Assembly: GCA_964581605.1 (NCBI GenBank)
Contig: CAZOPF010000019.1
Span: forward strand, 1-64,000
DNA from: CAADGU01 sp964581605
GTDB lineage: Bacteria; Chloroflexota; Anaerolineae; Promineifilales; Promineifilaceae
DNA: 64,000 nucleotides
Reading direction: 5' to 3'
Positions within the stretch are counted from its first letter, which is position 1. Every line of letters starts with the position of its first letter. The translations under genes and the position numbers were made by a program. Under the pieces are notes generated by a model, which did not search any database, was not told the origin of the DNA, and saw only the letters and a program-made list of their open reading frames with translations. This document shows positions 33,274 to 40,857 of this stretch, piece after piece.

Positions 33274-35019
33274 CTACGGCCGTGCCAATTCCCCTTCCAA
33301 CGTCTCAATTTCCTGCTCTACCAGTCCAATCAGTTCTGTCAGCATGGGCGTATCAAAGCGGAATTCAGCGCCAGCGGCCACAAACAAGGCCGGTAATGCC
33401 TGGGTGCCGCCTAAAGAAAGGGCCTGACGATAAGCGGCCAGTGCGCCATTGTGGTCTTGACGGCCGTTGCGCCACACCTGCATCGCCCCCACCGACGCCA
33501 TGCCATACTCAATGTAATAAAACGGCGAACCAAAAATATGTGGTTTGCGCTGCCAGCCGCTCATGCGCATCTCCTCATACCCCGTCCAATCCATATCCGG
33601 GATAAACCGCTGCCACTGCGCATCCCAGGCCGCATCACAATTCGCCGGGTTAAGCGCCTCTTCCGGGTGGGTATAAACCCAATGTTGGAATGAATCCACC
33701 ACCGCCATGTAAGGCAAGAAGGTAATGATATTTTCCAGATGCTCCAGGCGGGCGCGGGCCGCTTCCGTTTCCGAGTAAAAGCCGCCATTCGTCCAGGTCA
33801 GATTAGGTGCGGCCAATAATTCCATAGACATAGAGGCGACTTCACAAAACTCCATCGGCGCGTCTAGCTGCCAGACCAGCGGCAGCTTTGCCGATTCAAA
33901 GGTATGGAAAGCGTGGCCGGCCTCGTGTAGCAGTGTTTGTACATCATCATGCATCCCGGTGCCGTTCATAAAGATAAACGGCCGTCGCCGCACTGCCAGC
34001 GTACTACAATATCCCCCCAATGCCTTACCCGGCCGTGTATCCAAATCTAACAGCCCTTCCTCAGCCATCGTTGCAAAATAGCGCCCCAACTCCGCGTCCA
34101 GCCGGTTGAACATGTTCAGACTGCCTTGAATCAATTCATCCTGCTTTGAATAAGGATGTAGCGAAGTGCCGTCAAACGTATCCACCAACAGGTTGCGCTC
34201 AGGAATCCAGTCATACGGCCGTATGCTCTCATACCCCAGCCGCTGCCGCCGTTTGGCCAGAATCCGCCGCGTGGCCGGCACCGCCACCGCTTCAATCGCC
34301 GCATGAAAAACGGCGCAATCCTCCGGCGTATAATCAAATCGCCCCTTCGCCCGGAACGCATACGCCCGATAATCAGAAAACCCGGCATTGGTCGCCATTT
34401 GCTGGCGCAGCTTGAGCATCTTGACATAAATCTGGTTCAATGGCTCTCGCTGCGCCTGCCACAATGCACACATCAACTCCCAGGCACGCTGCCGCGTTTC
34501 CCGGTTTTTGTCTTTTAGAAAAACGGCCAACTGGCTCAAATTTTTCTCTTCACCCTCCCAATTGGCCTGCATCCCCCCCGTGATTTTGTCATATTCATTG
34601 TCCAGCGTACTCACTTCAGTTTGCAAGGGGATGTTTTCTTCGCGGTACAAATCGGCTTCGTTACGCAAATTCCGCAGCACCAGCTCCATGCCCGGTATGC
34701 CCAGATCGGCCGTATCCAGCGCCAACAATCGCTCCTTCAACGACTGGTCGGCCATTTCTGCCGGAGGCATGACGTTATTGATGAGGTCGAGGAAGGTTTG
34801 TTCTTTTTCAGTATCGGCCGTATCCAGCGACTTTTCAATGTAAACCCAGGCGGCCGTTTCCCACACCAATCGGCTGAGATCAGACCAATAAGTGAGCCAT
34901 TCCTGCACATTATCCTGAGTCAGTGGATACTCTTGCAAGGCGGCGAAGTAAGGGTGAAATGAGTCCCAACTGTGTGGGTTTATATTTTCGATGGTTTGCG
35001 GAAGAGTGGGTAAATTCAC
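33274..35019 (-). CDS. pepF: Oligoendopeptidase F-like M3 metallopeptidase
   Basis: 581 aa. The zinc site is visible as HEAGHAFHTFES (near residue 370), with the third ligand in the following EFCEVASMSMELL helix. A long helical N-terminal region and the FIFMNGTGMHDDVQTLLHEAGH approach match the M3B family. It cleaves oligopeptides in the cytoplasm. GTG start, supported by AAGGAG upstream. Seven or so ACGGCCGT-related sites lie in the gene. It is upstream of the DtxR-type gene on the same strand, with about 100 nt between. Confidence 0.92.
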   Translation of the reverse strand: MNLPTLPQTIENINPHSWDSFHPYFAALQEYPLTQDNVQEWLTYWSDLSRLVWETAAWVYIEKSLDTADTEKEQTFLDLINNVMPPAEMADQSLKERLLALDTADLGIPGMELVLRNLRNEADLYREENIPLQTEVSTLDNEYDKITGGMQANWEGEEKNLSQLAVFLKDKNRETRQRAWELMCALWQAQREPLNQIYVKMLKLRQQMATNAGFSDYRAYAFRAKGRFDYTPEDCAVFHAAIEAVAVPATRRILAKRRQRLGYESIRPYDWIPERNLLVDTFDGTSLHPYSKQDELIQGSLNMFNRLDAELGRYFATMAEEGLLDLDTRPGKALGGYCSTLAVRRRPFIFMNGTGMHDDVQTLLHEAGHAFHTFESAKLPLVWQLDAPMEFCEVASMSMELLAAPNLTWTNGGFYSETEAARARLEHLENIITFLPYMAVVDSFQHWVYTHPEEALNPANCDAAWDAQWQRFIPDMDWTGYEEMRMSGWQRKPHIFGSPFYYIEYGMASVGAMQVWRNGRQDHNGALAAYRQALSLGGTQALPALFVAAGAEFRFDTPMLTELIGLVEQEIETLEGELARP

Positions 35020-35049
35020 GCGATTGCTCCTTCATAAATTTGGTCTGTG

Positions 35050-35095
35050 GTGGGCGATTAATCGCCAAACAAAAGCGATAAATCGCTTACTACGA
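35050..35095. repeat. Dispersed palindrome of the GGCGATAAATCGCC family
   Basis: Two adjacent small palindromes, GGCGATTAATCGCC and AAGCGATAAATCGCTT. A related element (GTAGTAGGCGATTTATC...GGCGATAAATCGCC) is at 40788, and CGCGATTTTCAAAATCGCG-type copies are at 55997 and 59562. Confidence 0.65.
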
Positions 35096-35108
35096 ACAAT
35101 ACCAGATA

Positions 35109-35136
35109 CAAAAAAGCCCTTGCACTGGGCAAGGGC
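35109..35136 (-). terminator. Rho-independent terminator of the tRNA operon
   Basis: On the minus strand GCCCTTGC, loop CCAGT, GCAAGGGC, then TTTTTT. It lies 10 nt after tRNA-Cys. Confidence 0.93.
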
Positions 35137-35146
35137 GGGTCTTAGA

Positions 35147-35217
<71 letters not shown>

Positions 35218-35260
35218 GTAAATGCAACCGGCAGGCACTTGGCCTGCCGGGTCTGGTAAG

Positions 35261-35332
<72 letters not shown>

Positions 35333-35358
35333 TTATGATGGGGTTCAAATAACCCTAA

Positions 35359-35431
35359 TGCCAGGACCCAGACTCGAACTGGGGACACCTGCATTTTCAG
35401 TGCAGTGCTCTACCAACTGAGCTATCCCGGC
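35359..35431 (-). tRNA. tRNA-Phe (GAA)
   Basis: 73 nt. Acceptor GCCGGGA/TCCTGGC (one G-T pair), D-arm GCTCAGTTGGTAGAGC, anticodon loop CTGAAAA (anticodon GAA), T-loop TTCGAGT. It is first in the operon behind a strong promoter. Confidence 0.96.
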
Positions 35432-35458
35432 CAGCCCAGGTTGTTAATGACGTGCGAG

Positions 35459-35487
35459 ATTCTATCCAAACGGGTAGGTGATGTCAA
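35459..35487 (-). promoter_or_regulatory. Sigma-70 promoter of the Phe-Gly-Cys tRNA operon
   Basis: Minus strand: TTGACA (35482-35487), 17-nt spacer, TAGAAT (35459-35464), about 28 nt before tRNA-Phe. The -35 is a perfect consensus. Confidence 0.85.
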
Positions 35488-35490
35488 GTT

Positions 35491-35519
35491 TTGTTGAAGT
35501 CGTTGGAAGGGGTTAAACT
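35491..35519 (+). promoter_or_regulatory. Candidate promoter of tRNA-Sec
   Basis: TTGTTG (35491-35496), 17-nt spacer, TAAACT (35514-35519). A start 7-8 nt downstream would fall at the mature 5' end of the tRNA. It is divergent from, and back to back with, the tRNA operon promoter. Confidence 0.5.
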
Positions 35520-35526
35520 AACTGGT

Positions 35527-35622
35527 GGGAGTGGTTGTGTCCCGGTGGGCGCCCCAGTCTTCAAAACTGGTGGCCGGTTGCGCCGAGCAAGCGGCGGTGG
35601 GTTCAACTCCCATCCATTCCCG
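35527..35622 (+). tRNA. selC: Selenocysteine tRNA (UCA)
   Basis: 96 nt, longer than ordinary tRNAs. The 8-bp acceptor stem GGGAGTGG/CCATTCCC (one G-T pair) is the bacterial tRNA-Sec hallmark. The anticodon loop TTCAAAA within CCAGTCTTCAAAACTGG gives anticodon UCA. A long variable arm (GGCCGGTTGCGCCGAGCAAG and on) and T-loop TTCAACT follow, with discriminator G. CCA is not encoded. UCA decodes UGA, so the organism should make selenoproteins. selA, selB and selD are not in the window. A methyltransferase gene begins about 50 nt downstream. Confidence 0.93.
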
Positions 35623-35665
35623 TGATTCGGTAATCGGTGAACGGTTATCGGTAATCGGTGAGCCG
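35623..35665. repeat. One-armed iterated word (GGTAATCGGTGA)
   Basis: Four degenerate copies of a TCGGTAATCGGTGA word lie between tRNA-Sec and the methyltransferase. The complementary arm seen in other spacers is missing here. Confidence 0.5.
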
Positions 35666-35672
35666 AGAGCTG

Positions 35673-36386
35673 ATGTTATCTTTGGATGAGCAGAATGTGT
35701 GGCGTGAACGGTACCGGCGGCGGCGACCAGAGTGGCAACCGGCGACGGAGGTGTATGCGGCGCTGGTACAGAGTGAGCTACGGCCGTCCACCCTCTTACT
35801 TGATCTTGGTTGTGGCCGTGGTGGGCTGGTTGAGCAGCTTGACCATCCGTTGCACCAAATGGTGGGGGCAGACCCGGATTGGCTTTCCTTGTATGAGCAT
35901 CGCCTGAGTTTGCCACGTGTGGCAGCAAAAAGTGAGTGGCTGCCTTTTCGAGATGGTTCGTTTGATCTGGTGTGTGCCAGTTGGGTGTTGGAACATCTGG
36001 TGGAACCGGCGGCGGTGTTTACGGCCGTCTCCCGCATCCTCAAACCCGGTGGCGCCTTTGTGTTTATTACACCTAACGGCCGTCATCCCCTCACTGCTTT
36101 GAATCGTGTAGTGGGTCGGGCCGGGCGGGTGCAGGGGCGATTGGTGGAATGGCTGTACGGCCGTGCCCCTGACGATACCTTCCCTACCTTTTACCGCGCT
36201 AATACACCCACAAAAATCGAAGAATTATGTCAACAAAGTGGCCTGGTGTTGGAAACTTTGCGCTCCATCCCTGACCCAACTTATCTGGCCTTTAACCCCA
36301 CCATGTTCTGGCTGCTGTGTTTGCTGGAGGAACAATTACCCCATTCGCGCCAATTGCATCTGGTGGTGGCGGTACGGCGCGCGTGA
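35673..36386 (+). CDS. Class I SAM-dependent methyltransferase
   Basis: 237 aa from the ATG at 35673 (a GTG at 35658 is possible). Rossmann-type motif I LLLDLGCGRGGLVEQL (near residue 43-58), motif II with the acidic residue MVGADPDWL (near 68), and post-I blocks FDLVCASWVLEHL and RILKPGGAFVFITPN are typical of the Methyltransf_11/25 group. Substrate unknown: such enzymes in this context modify lipids, quinones or small molecules. The C-terminal part has a hydrophobic patch (MFWLLCLLEEQLP). It follows the tRNA-Sec gene, with no visible link to selenium. Confidence 0.85.
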   Translation: MLSLDEQNVWRERYRRRRPEWQPATEVYAALVQSELRPSTLLLDLGCGRGGLVEQLDHPLHQMVGADPDWLSLYEHRLSLPRVAAKSEWLPFRDGSFDLVCASWVLEHLVEPAAVFTAVSRILKPGGAFVFITPNGRHPLTALNRVVGRAGRVQGRLVEWLYGRAPDDTFPTFYRANTPTKIEELCQQSGLVLETLRSIPDPTYLAFNPTMFWLLCLLEEQLPHSRQLHLVVAVRRA

Positions 36387-36445
36387 CGGGAGGGATGCCG
36401 TAACAAAGGGTCGGCTAATCTTGTTAGTTGGTTAAAATTGAGGAC

Positions 36446-37153
36446 ATGCATAACTTATCATTACCAAAACGCCTCTATTATGCTTATCTAGGGTGGGCAT
36501 TTGCCATTACCTATCGCACTGCACACTACCGGTTTTTAGGGTATACCATTAGCAGTTGGCTCAAATTTTTATCCGTGATGCTATTTTTGGCAGCCCTGGT
36601 GCTGCGATGGGGGCAGCCTGCGATTGCGTTGACGCTGTTATTGGTAATGTGGATTTATTTCTCTTATTGGCGGGCCGCGCGACAAGGGTATAACCGGTTT
36701 GTAGCTGATGCAACGGCCGTGCCCCCCACTGATTCCCCACCTTTGCCTCCAGGCCAGCGTGTGCCATTATATGCCACCGGCACGTTTGCGGTGGTGGATC
36801 GGGAACAATCAGTGCTGCTACGCCCGGCCGAATATTGGCTATCCGGTAACGGCGAGCATAGCGTCATGGTGAATGAATACGAAAAAAAATATCTCTACCA
36901 ATTTTTTCGGGCGGAGACTTTGCAGTCAGTACAGGCCGGCTGGATGATTTTTGGCAGGAAACCGTTGCGAGCGCTGGCCGTTACTTTTTTACCCACTTGG
37001 GGGCCGGACTATACTGATGATGTGGTCACGTATATGGTGGGCGGCGGCGTGAATGAAAATCACAAGGACAAAAAACGCACTATCTACTTTGCTTTTGAGG
37101 ACACGGCCGTTGAAAACCAGGTGTGGCAAACGTTAAGGCAGGTGTTTACGTGA
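36446..37153 (+). CDS. Unknown membrane protein with two N-terminal helices
   Basis: 235 aa. The start ATG at 36446 has TTGAGG upstream. Two membrane helices (about 30-48 and 50-70: SWLKFLSVMLFLAALVL and AIALTLLLVMWIYFSYW) are followed by a Pro-rich hinge and a soluble beta-rich domain with YATGTFAVVDREQSVLLRPAEYWLSGNGEHSVMVNEY. The C-terminal FAFEDTAVENQVWQTLRQVF may be a helix. No family recognised. It follows the methyltransferase by about 60 nt and may share its transcript. Confidence 0.65.
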   Translation: MHNLSLPKRLYYAYLGWAFAITYRTAHYRFLGYTISSWLKFLSVMLFLAALVLRWGQPAIALTLLLVMWIYFSYWRAARQGYNRFVADATAVPPTDSPPLPPGQRVPLYATGTFAVVDREQSVLLRPAEYWLSGNGEHSVMVNEYEKKYLYQFFRAETLQSVQAGWMIFGRKPLRALAVTFLPTWGPDYTDDVVTYMVGGGVNENHKDKKRTIYFAFEDTAVENQVWQTLRQVFT

Positions 37154-37222
37154 TCAAGTGTTTAGGTGTTCAGGTGTTCACGTAAACACCTGAACACCTG
37201 AACACTCAAACACTCAAACACC
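37154..37222. repeat. Spacer hairpin of GTGTTCAG / CTGAACAC words between convergent genes
   Basis: AAGTGTTTAGGTGTTCAGGTGTTCACG is followed by its complement AAACACCTGAACACCTGAACACTC. It fills the whole 69-bp gap between two convergent genes, so it may also act as a bidirectional terminator-like stem. Confidence 0.7.
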
Positions 37223-37792
37223 TTACGGTGTTGGCGTGGCTTCTGGCAGGGAGGTCGGCGCGGGTGTCAGATTGGTGAGTAATGTGCCCAGGCCACCGAG
37301 GAAACCGTTCAACGTATCGGAGGCATTACCGGCGCTGGCAATGCGCGTTTCCAGGTAAACGGCCGTCACCCGCAGCGCCGCCATATCGGCCTCGGCCGTA
37401 GCCATCGTTTCATTCATCCGGTCAGTGGCCTCATTCATGGCATATACGGCCGTCGCCTGCTCCGCCGCCAATACTTCACGAGTGGCAATTTCCCCCTCTA
37501 GCTGCATCCGTATGGCCACATCCGCCTGGTTATACGCCAGCAGACCATTATTCATCCAGGCCAGCAGCGCCAGCGTCAGCGCCGCTCCCACCATCGCCCC
37601 CAACACCGCGCCAAAAATAATCGAAAAACAACCACGCCGGATAGCCCGCTGTTCTATTTCGGGATCACGCGCAGCGGGCGCGGCTGGACGTGCGGGCGTG
37701 GGGGCGGCGGCGGCGGCTGGTGGCGGCGCAGTTATGGGGGGTGGATTGGGAGTCGGGGGTACGGCCGTTTTCGTTTCTGTCTCTTCTGCCAT
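37223..37792 (-). CDS. Small membrane-anchored coiled-coil protein
   Basis: 189 aa. A Pro/Ala-rich N-terminus (TPNPPPITAPPPAAAAAPTP) precedes a single membrane helix (about 56-80, SIIFGAVLGAMVGAALTLALLAWM). A predicted long coiled coil follows (about 95-155, LEGEIATREVLAAEQATAVYAMNEATDRMNETMATAEADMAAL), then a T-P rich C-terminal tail. No family recognised. It is divergent from the leuS leader region. Confidence 0.6.
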   Translation of the reverse strand: MAEETETKTAVPPTPNPPPITAPPPAAAAAPTPARPAAPAARDPEIEQRAIRRGCFSIIFGAVLGAMVGAALTLALLAWMNNGLLAYNQADVAIRMQLEGEIATREVLAAEQATAVYAMNEATDRMNETMATAEADMAALRVTAVYLETRIASAGNASDTLNGFLGGLGTLLTNLTPAPTSLPEATPTP

Positions 37793-37818
37793 CTGTTTAT
37801 CACCTTTGTTAGAAGGGC

Positions 37819-37847
37819 TTGACGCCCAATTTTCTCTGTGTTACCCT
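37819..37847 (+). promoter_or_regulatory. Candidate promoter of the leuS leader
   Basis: TTGACG (37819-37824), 17-nt spacer, TACCCT (37842-37847). A start near 37854 would give about 40 nt before the leader ATG. Confidence 0.5.
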
Positions 37848-37894
37848 CCTGCTACGTTTGCAGCCGGGCATGGTTGCACACAAGGTTAATTATC

Positions 37895-38005
37895 ATGAAA
37901 CAGTTGTTAGCTGACCACCAATCTCTTTTATCTGGCCTCTTATTACCCGGCACAGATAATAGCTGCTGGCGCAGCTGCTGGAGCAATCCGCCCCGGTCGG
38001 CTTAA
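37895..38005 (+). CDS. Candidate Leu-rich leader peptide upstream of leuS
   Basis: A 36-codon reading frame starting MKQLLADHQSLLSGLLLPG. Seven of the first 17 codons are Leu, in clusters of 2, 2 and 3; four of them are TTA, which looks rare in this GC-rich sequence where CTG dominates. The frame stops 26 nt before a strong terminator and lies 218 nt upstream of leuS. This is the classical attenuation layout: ribosome stalling at Leu codons under low Leu-tRNA(Leu) would prevent terminator formation. The Shine-Dalgarno (AAGG) is weak and the pairing rearrangement has not been demonstrated. No T-box motif is present. Confidence 0.55.
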   Translation: MKQLLADHQSLLSGLLLPGTDNSCWRSCWSNPPRSA

Positions 38006-38030
38006 CTCACTTCTTTTTGTTTCGTTCAAT

Positions 38031-38069
38031 AAGCCACAGGCGCTCCGGCCCTGTGGCTTTTTTATTTTT
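38031..38069 (+). terminator. Intrinsic terminator/attenuator upstream of leuS
   Basis: AGCCACAGG (38032-38040), 9-nt loop, CCTGTGGCT (38050-38058), then TTTTTTATTTTT. It is about 155 nt before the leuS start codon, so readthrough is needed for leuS expression from the upstream promoter. Confidence 0.85.
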
Positions 38070-38162
38070 GTATCATGGCTGGCCACTATCATTTTGTTCA
38101 CTATCTCGTCTTAGGTCGCCCGGCGGGGACGGGCGTAAATAACGGCCGTCTGGCGTCGGGCG

Positions 38163-38205
38163 CCATTCTCACCGATTACCGCTTACCGATAACTGATTAC
38201 CGACA
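38163..38205. repeat. One-armed iterated word in the leuS 5' leader
   Basis: Degenerate copies of an ACCGATTACCGCTTACCGATAAC-type word lie between the attenuator and the leuS Shine-Dalgarno (GAGGAACC). The same word, with complementary arms, follows the leuS stop. Confidence 0.5.
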
Positions 38206-38222
38206 AAGACGAGGAACCTGAA

Positions 38223-40709
38223 ATGAACAAAAAATACGACTTCCACACCATTGAAAACAAATGGCACGCCACCTGGCAGGCCATTGATCTATACAAAACG
38301 GGCGAAGACCCGCACAAACCAAACGTCTACATCCTGGATTATTTCCCCTATCCCTCCGGCGAAGGGCTGTCCGTCGGCCACTGCCGCAACTATGTGCCCT
38401 CCTGCATCGCCGCCCGCTACAAGCGCATGACCGGCTACAACGTGCTGCACCCCATGGGTTGGGACGCCTTTGGCCTGCCCGCCGAAAACTACGCCATCGC
38501 CCACCACATCCACCCCCGCGAGAGCACCCGCCAGTTTGCCGCCAATTACAAACGGCAAATGCAACTGGTGGCATGTTCCTACGACTGGGCGCGGGAAATA
38601 AACTCCACCGACCCGGCCTATTATCGCTGGACGCAATGGTTTTTTCTGCTGCTGTACCGGCGCGGACTGGCCTACCGGGCCATGAGCAGCCAGTGGTGGT
38701 GTGACCAGTGCCAGACGATTCTGGCGAATGAACAGGTGGAACACGGCCGTTGCTGGCGCTGCGATACCCCCGTGAGCAAACGTGACCTGATGCAGTGGCA
38801 CTTCAAAATCACGGCCTACGCCGACCGGCTGATCGCCGACCTGGATACCGTCAACTGGCCGGAACGCATCAAAACGATGCAGCGCAACTGGATCGGCCGT
38901 TCCGAAGGCGCGGAGGTACTGTTCACCGTGCAGACATCCGATGTCTCCAAGACATCGGATGTCTACGAGACATCGGATGTCTACGAGATTACCACCTTCA
39001 CCACCCGGCCCGATACCCTGTTTGGCGTGACCTTCCTGGCGCTGGCCCCAGAGCATCCACTGGTGGTAGAGATTGTGACGGAAGCACAGCACACGGCCGT
39101 AAGCACCTATATTCAATCTACCCGCTCCCTGAGCGAGATTGAGCGCCAATCCACCGAACGCACCAAAACAGGCGTCTTCACCGGCGCCTATGCCCGCCAC
39201 CCGTTCACTGGCGAACCCATTCCCATTTGGGTAGCCGACTATGTGCTGCCCGGCTATGGCAGCGGCGCGGTTATGGGTGTGCCTGCCCACGATGAACGCG
39301 ATTTTGCCTTTGCCCAGACACACGGCCTGCCCCTAGTGAATGTGATTGAGCCGGACGAAGCGGCAACGGATGCGGCCGGATGTTTTACGGGTTACGGCCG
39401 TCTGGTCAACTCTGGCTCCTACTCTGGCATGGATTCGGCGGCGGCGATGGCGGCGATCACGGCCGACCTGGCCGCGCAAGGGAAGGGGCAGCCGCAGGTA
39501 ACGTACCGGCTGCGCGACTGGCTGATTTCCCGGCAGCGCTATTGGGGTGCGCCCATTCCCATCATCCACTGCCCAGACTGCGGCCCGGTGGCTGTGCCCG
39601 AAGCCGACCTGCCGGTGCTGCTGCCAGAAATGGACGACTTTGCCCCGGCGGGCGACGGCCGTTCCCCTCTGGCGCGTGTGTCAGATTGGGTCAATACCAC
39701 CTGCCCAGAGTGCGGCGGCGCGGCGCAGCGGGAAACGGATACGATGGACGGTTTTGCCTGTTCCTCCTGGTACTTTCTGCGTTTTGCCAGCCCGCATGAG
39801 GCGGCACGGCCGTTTGACCCCGAAGCCGTCGCTCGCTGGCTGCCCGTAGACACCTACATTGGCGGCGCGGAACATGCCGTCATGCACCTGCTGTATGCTC
39901 GCTTCTGGACAAAGGTGATGGCCGACGCCGGGCTGATTGATTTTGTGGAACCATTTAGCGAACTGAAGAACCAGGGGATATTGCACTCGGCGGTGGATGG
40001 GCAGAAGATGTCTAAATCGAAGGGCAATGTGGTCACGCCGGATGAGGTGATTGCCCGGCATGGCACGGACGCGCTGCGGCTGTATGTGGTTTTCCTGGGG
40101 CCGTTTGATGCCGATGTGGTCTGGGATGATGCCGGGATTCGCGGCATGACGCGCTTTCTGGAACGGTTCTGGCGGCTGGCGGGTGATATTGACGCAAAGG
40201 CGCAAAGTAGCAAAGTGGGGAAAGAAAGTGAAGAGTTTGAGCGGGAGCGCCATCGGGTGATCAAGCGGGTGACGGCCGATATGGAGGGGTATCGGTTTAA
40301 TACGGCCGTAGCTGCCCTGATGGAATACCTGAATTACCTGCACGATCACCGGGATGTACCTGCCGACCAATGGCAGCAAGGATTGGAAAGTTTTGCCGTC
40401 CTGCTGGCCCCTTTTGCCCCTTTCATCACCGAGGAGGTGTGGCAAACGGTGTGGGGGCACACGGACTCCATTCACCGGCAAAGCTGGCCTGTGTATGACG
40501 AGGCGCTGACAACGGCCGTGACCGTGCGTATGGCCGTGCAAATCAATGGCAAAGTGCGCGACCACATCACCATCCCCGCCGATACGGCCGAGGCGGAAAT
40601 ACGGCAACTGGCGGTGGCTCAGGTGCAGCGGTATGTAGACGGCCGTACCCCCCACAATATCATCATCGTGCCCGGCCGGCTGGTGAATATCGTAATCGGT
40701 AATCAGTGA
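38223..40709 (+). CDS. leuS: Leucyl-tRNA synthetase
   Basis: 828 aa class Ia synthetase, a typical bacterial length. The HIGH-type signature is in YFPYPSGEGLSVGHCRNYV (about 38-56). The CP1 editing domain is marked by FTTRPDTLFGVTFLALAPEHPLV. Zinc-ribbon-like cysteine pairs lie in CDQCQTILANEQVEHGRCWRC and CPECGGAAQRE. KMSKSKGN is near residue 600, and anticodon-binding and C-terminal domains follow. Residues 238-255 (TSDVSKTSDVYETSDVYE) are encoded by a three-copy 18-bp palindromic repeat at the start of CP1, an in-frame insertion relative to usual LeuRS. Transcription is likely controlled by the leader peptide and attenuator upstream. Confidence 0.96.
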   Translation: MNKKYDFHTIENKWHATWQAIDLYKTGEDPHKPNVYILDYFPYPSGEGLSVGHCRNYVPSCIAARYKRMTGYNVLHPMGWDAFGLPAENYAIAHHIHPRESTRQFAANYKRQMQLVACSYDWAREINSTDPAYYRWTQWFFLLLYRRGLAYRAMSSQWWCDQCQTILANEQVEHGRCWRCDTPVSKRDLMQWHFKITAYADRLIADLDTVNWPERIKTMQRNWIGRSEGAEVLFTVQTSDVSKTSDVYETSDVYEITTFTTRPDTLFGVTFLALAPEHPLVVEIVTEAQHTAVSTYIQSTRSLSEIERQSTERTKTGVFTGAYARHPFTGEPIPIWVADYVLPGYGSGAVMGVPAHDERDFAFAQTHGLPLVNVIEPDEAATDAAGCFTGYGRLVNSGSYSGMDSAAAMAAITADLAAQGKGQPQVTYRLRDWLISRQRYWGAPIPIIHCPDCGPVAVPEADLPVLLPEMDDFAPAGDGRSPLARVSDWVNTTCPECGGAAQRETDTMDGFACSSWYFLRFASPHEAARPFDPEAVARWLPVDTYIGGAEHAVMHLLYARFWTKVMADAGLIDFVEPFSELKNQGILHSAVDGQKMSKSKGNVVTPDEVIARHGTDALRLYVVFLGPFDADVVWDDAGIRGMTRFLERFWRLAGDIDAKAQSSKVGKESEEFERERHRVIKRVTADMEGYRFNTAVAALMEYLNYLHDHRDVPADQWQQGLESFAVLLAPFAPFITEEVWQTVWGHTDSIHRQSWPVYDEALTTAVTVRMAVQINGKVRDHITIPADTAEAEIRQLAVAQVQRYVDGRTPHNIIIVPGRLVNIVIGNQ
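38933..38987 (+). repeat. In-frame 18-bp repeat of a GACATCSGATGTC palindrome within leuS
   Basis: Three units of period 18 (starts 38933, 38951, 38969). Each is a 13-bp near-perfect palindrome plus a TCCAA or TACGA spacer. They encode TSDVSK-TSDVYE-TSDVYE. The same GACATCCGAT core occurs in the spacer palindrome at 58499-58529. Confidence 0.85.
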
Positions 40710-40745
40710 TCGGTGATCGGTCACTCATGACCGATTACCGATTAC
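40707..40745. repeat. Spacer hairpin of ATCGGTAATC / GATTACCGAT words after leuS
   Basis: TCAGTGATCGGTGATCGGTCAC is followed by its complement TGACCGATTACCGATTACTG. It begins in the last leuS codons. Confidence 0.65.
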
Positions 40746-40787
40746 TGCCTACCTCTTTCCCCTCCAAAGCGGTAAACTTCCCCCGCT

Positions 40788-40840
40788 CGTAGTAGGCGAT
40801 TTATCACCACCAAAAGGCGATAAATCGCCTGCTATAAACG
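40788..40840. repeat. Dispersed palindrome (GTAGTAGGCGATTTATC family)
   Basis: CGTAGTAGGCGATTTATCACC pairs with GGCGATAAATCGCCTGCTAT. It is close to the element at 35050-35095 and lies just before the Shine-Dalgarno of the acylase gene. Confidence 0.65.
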
Positions 40841-40857
40841 CAGACAAGGAGGAGATG

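Noticed and set aside
37800..38222. T-box riboswitch upstream of leuS
   Set aside because: No T-box core (GGTGG-ACCGCG-type) and no specifier-loop layout found; the Leu-rich leader with terminator fits better.
38289..39323. 344-codon minus-strand frame inside leuS (and similar long antisense frames at 39681-40724 and 50971-51987)
   Set aside because: All are mirror frames of strongly recognisable genes (leuS, P-type ATPase) and have no own motifs.
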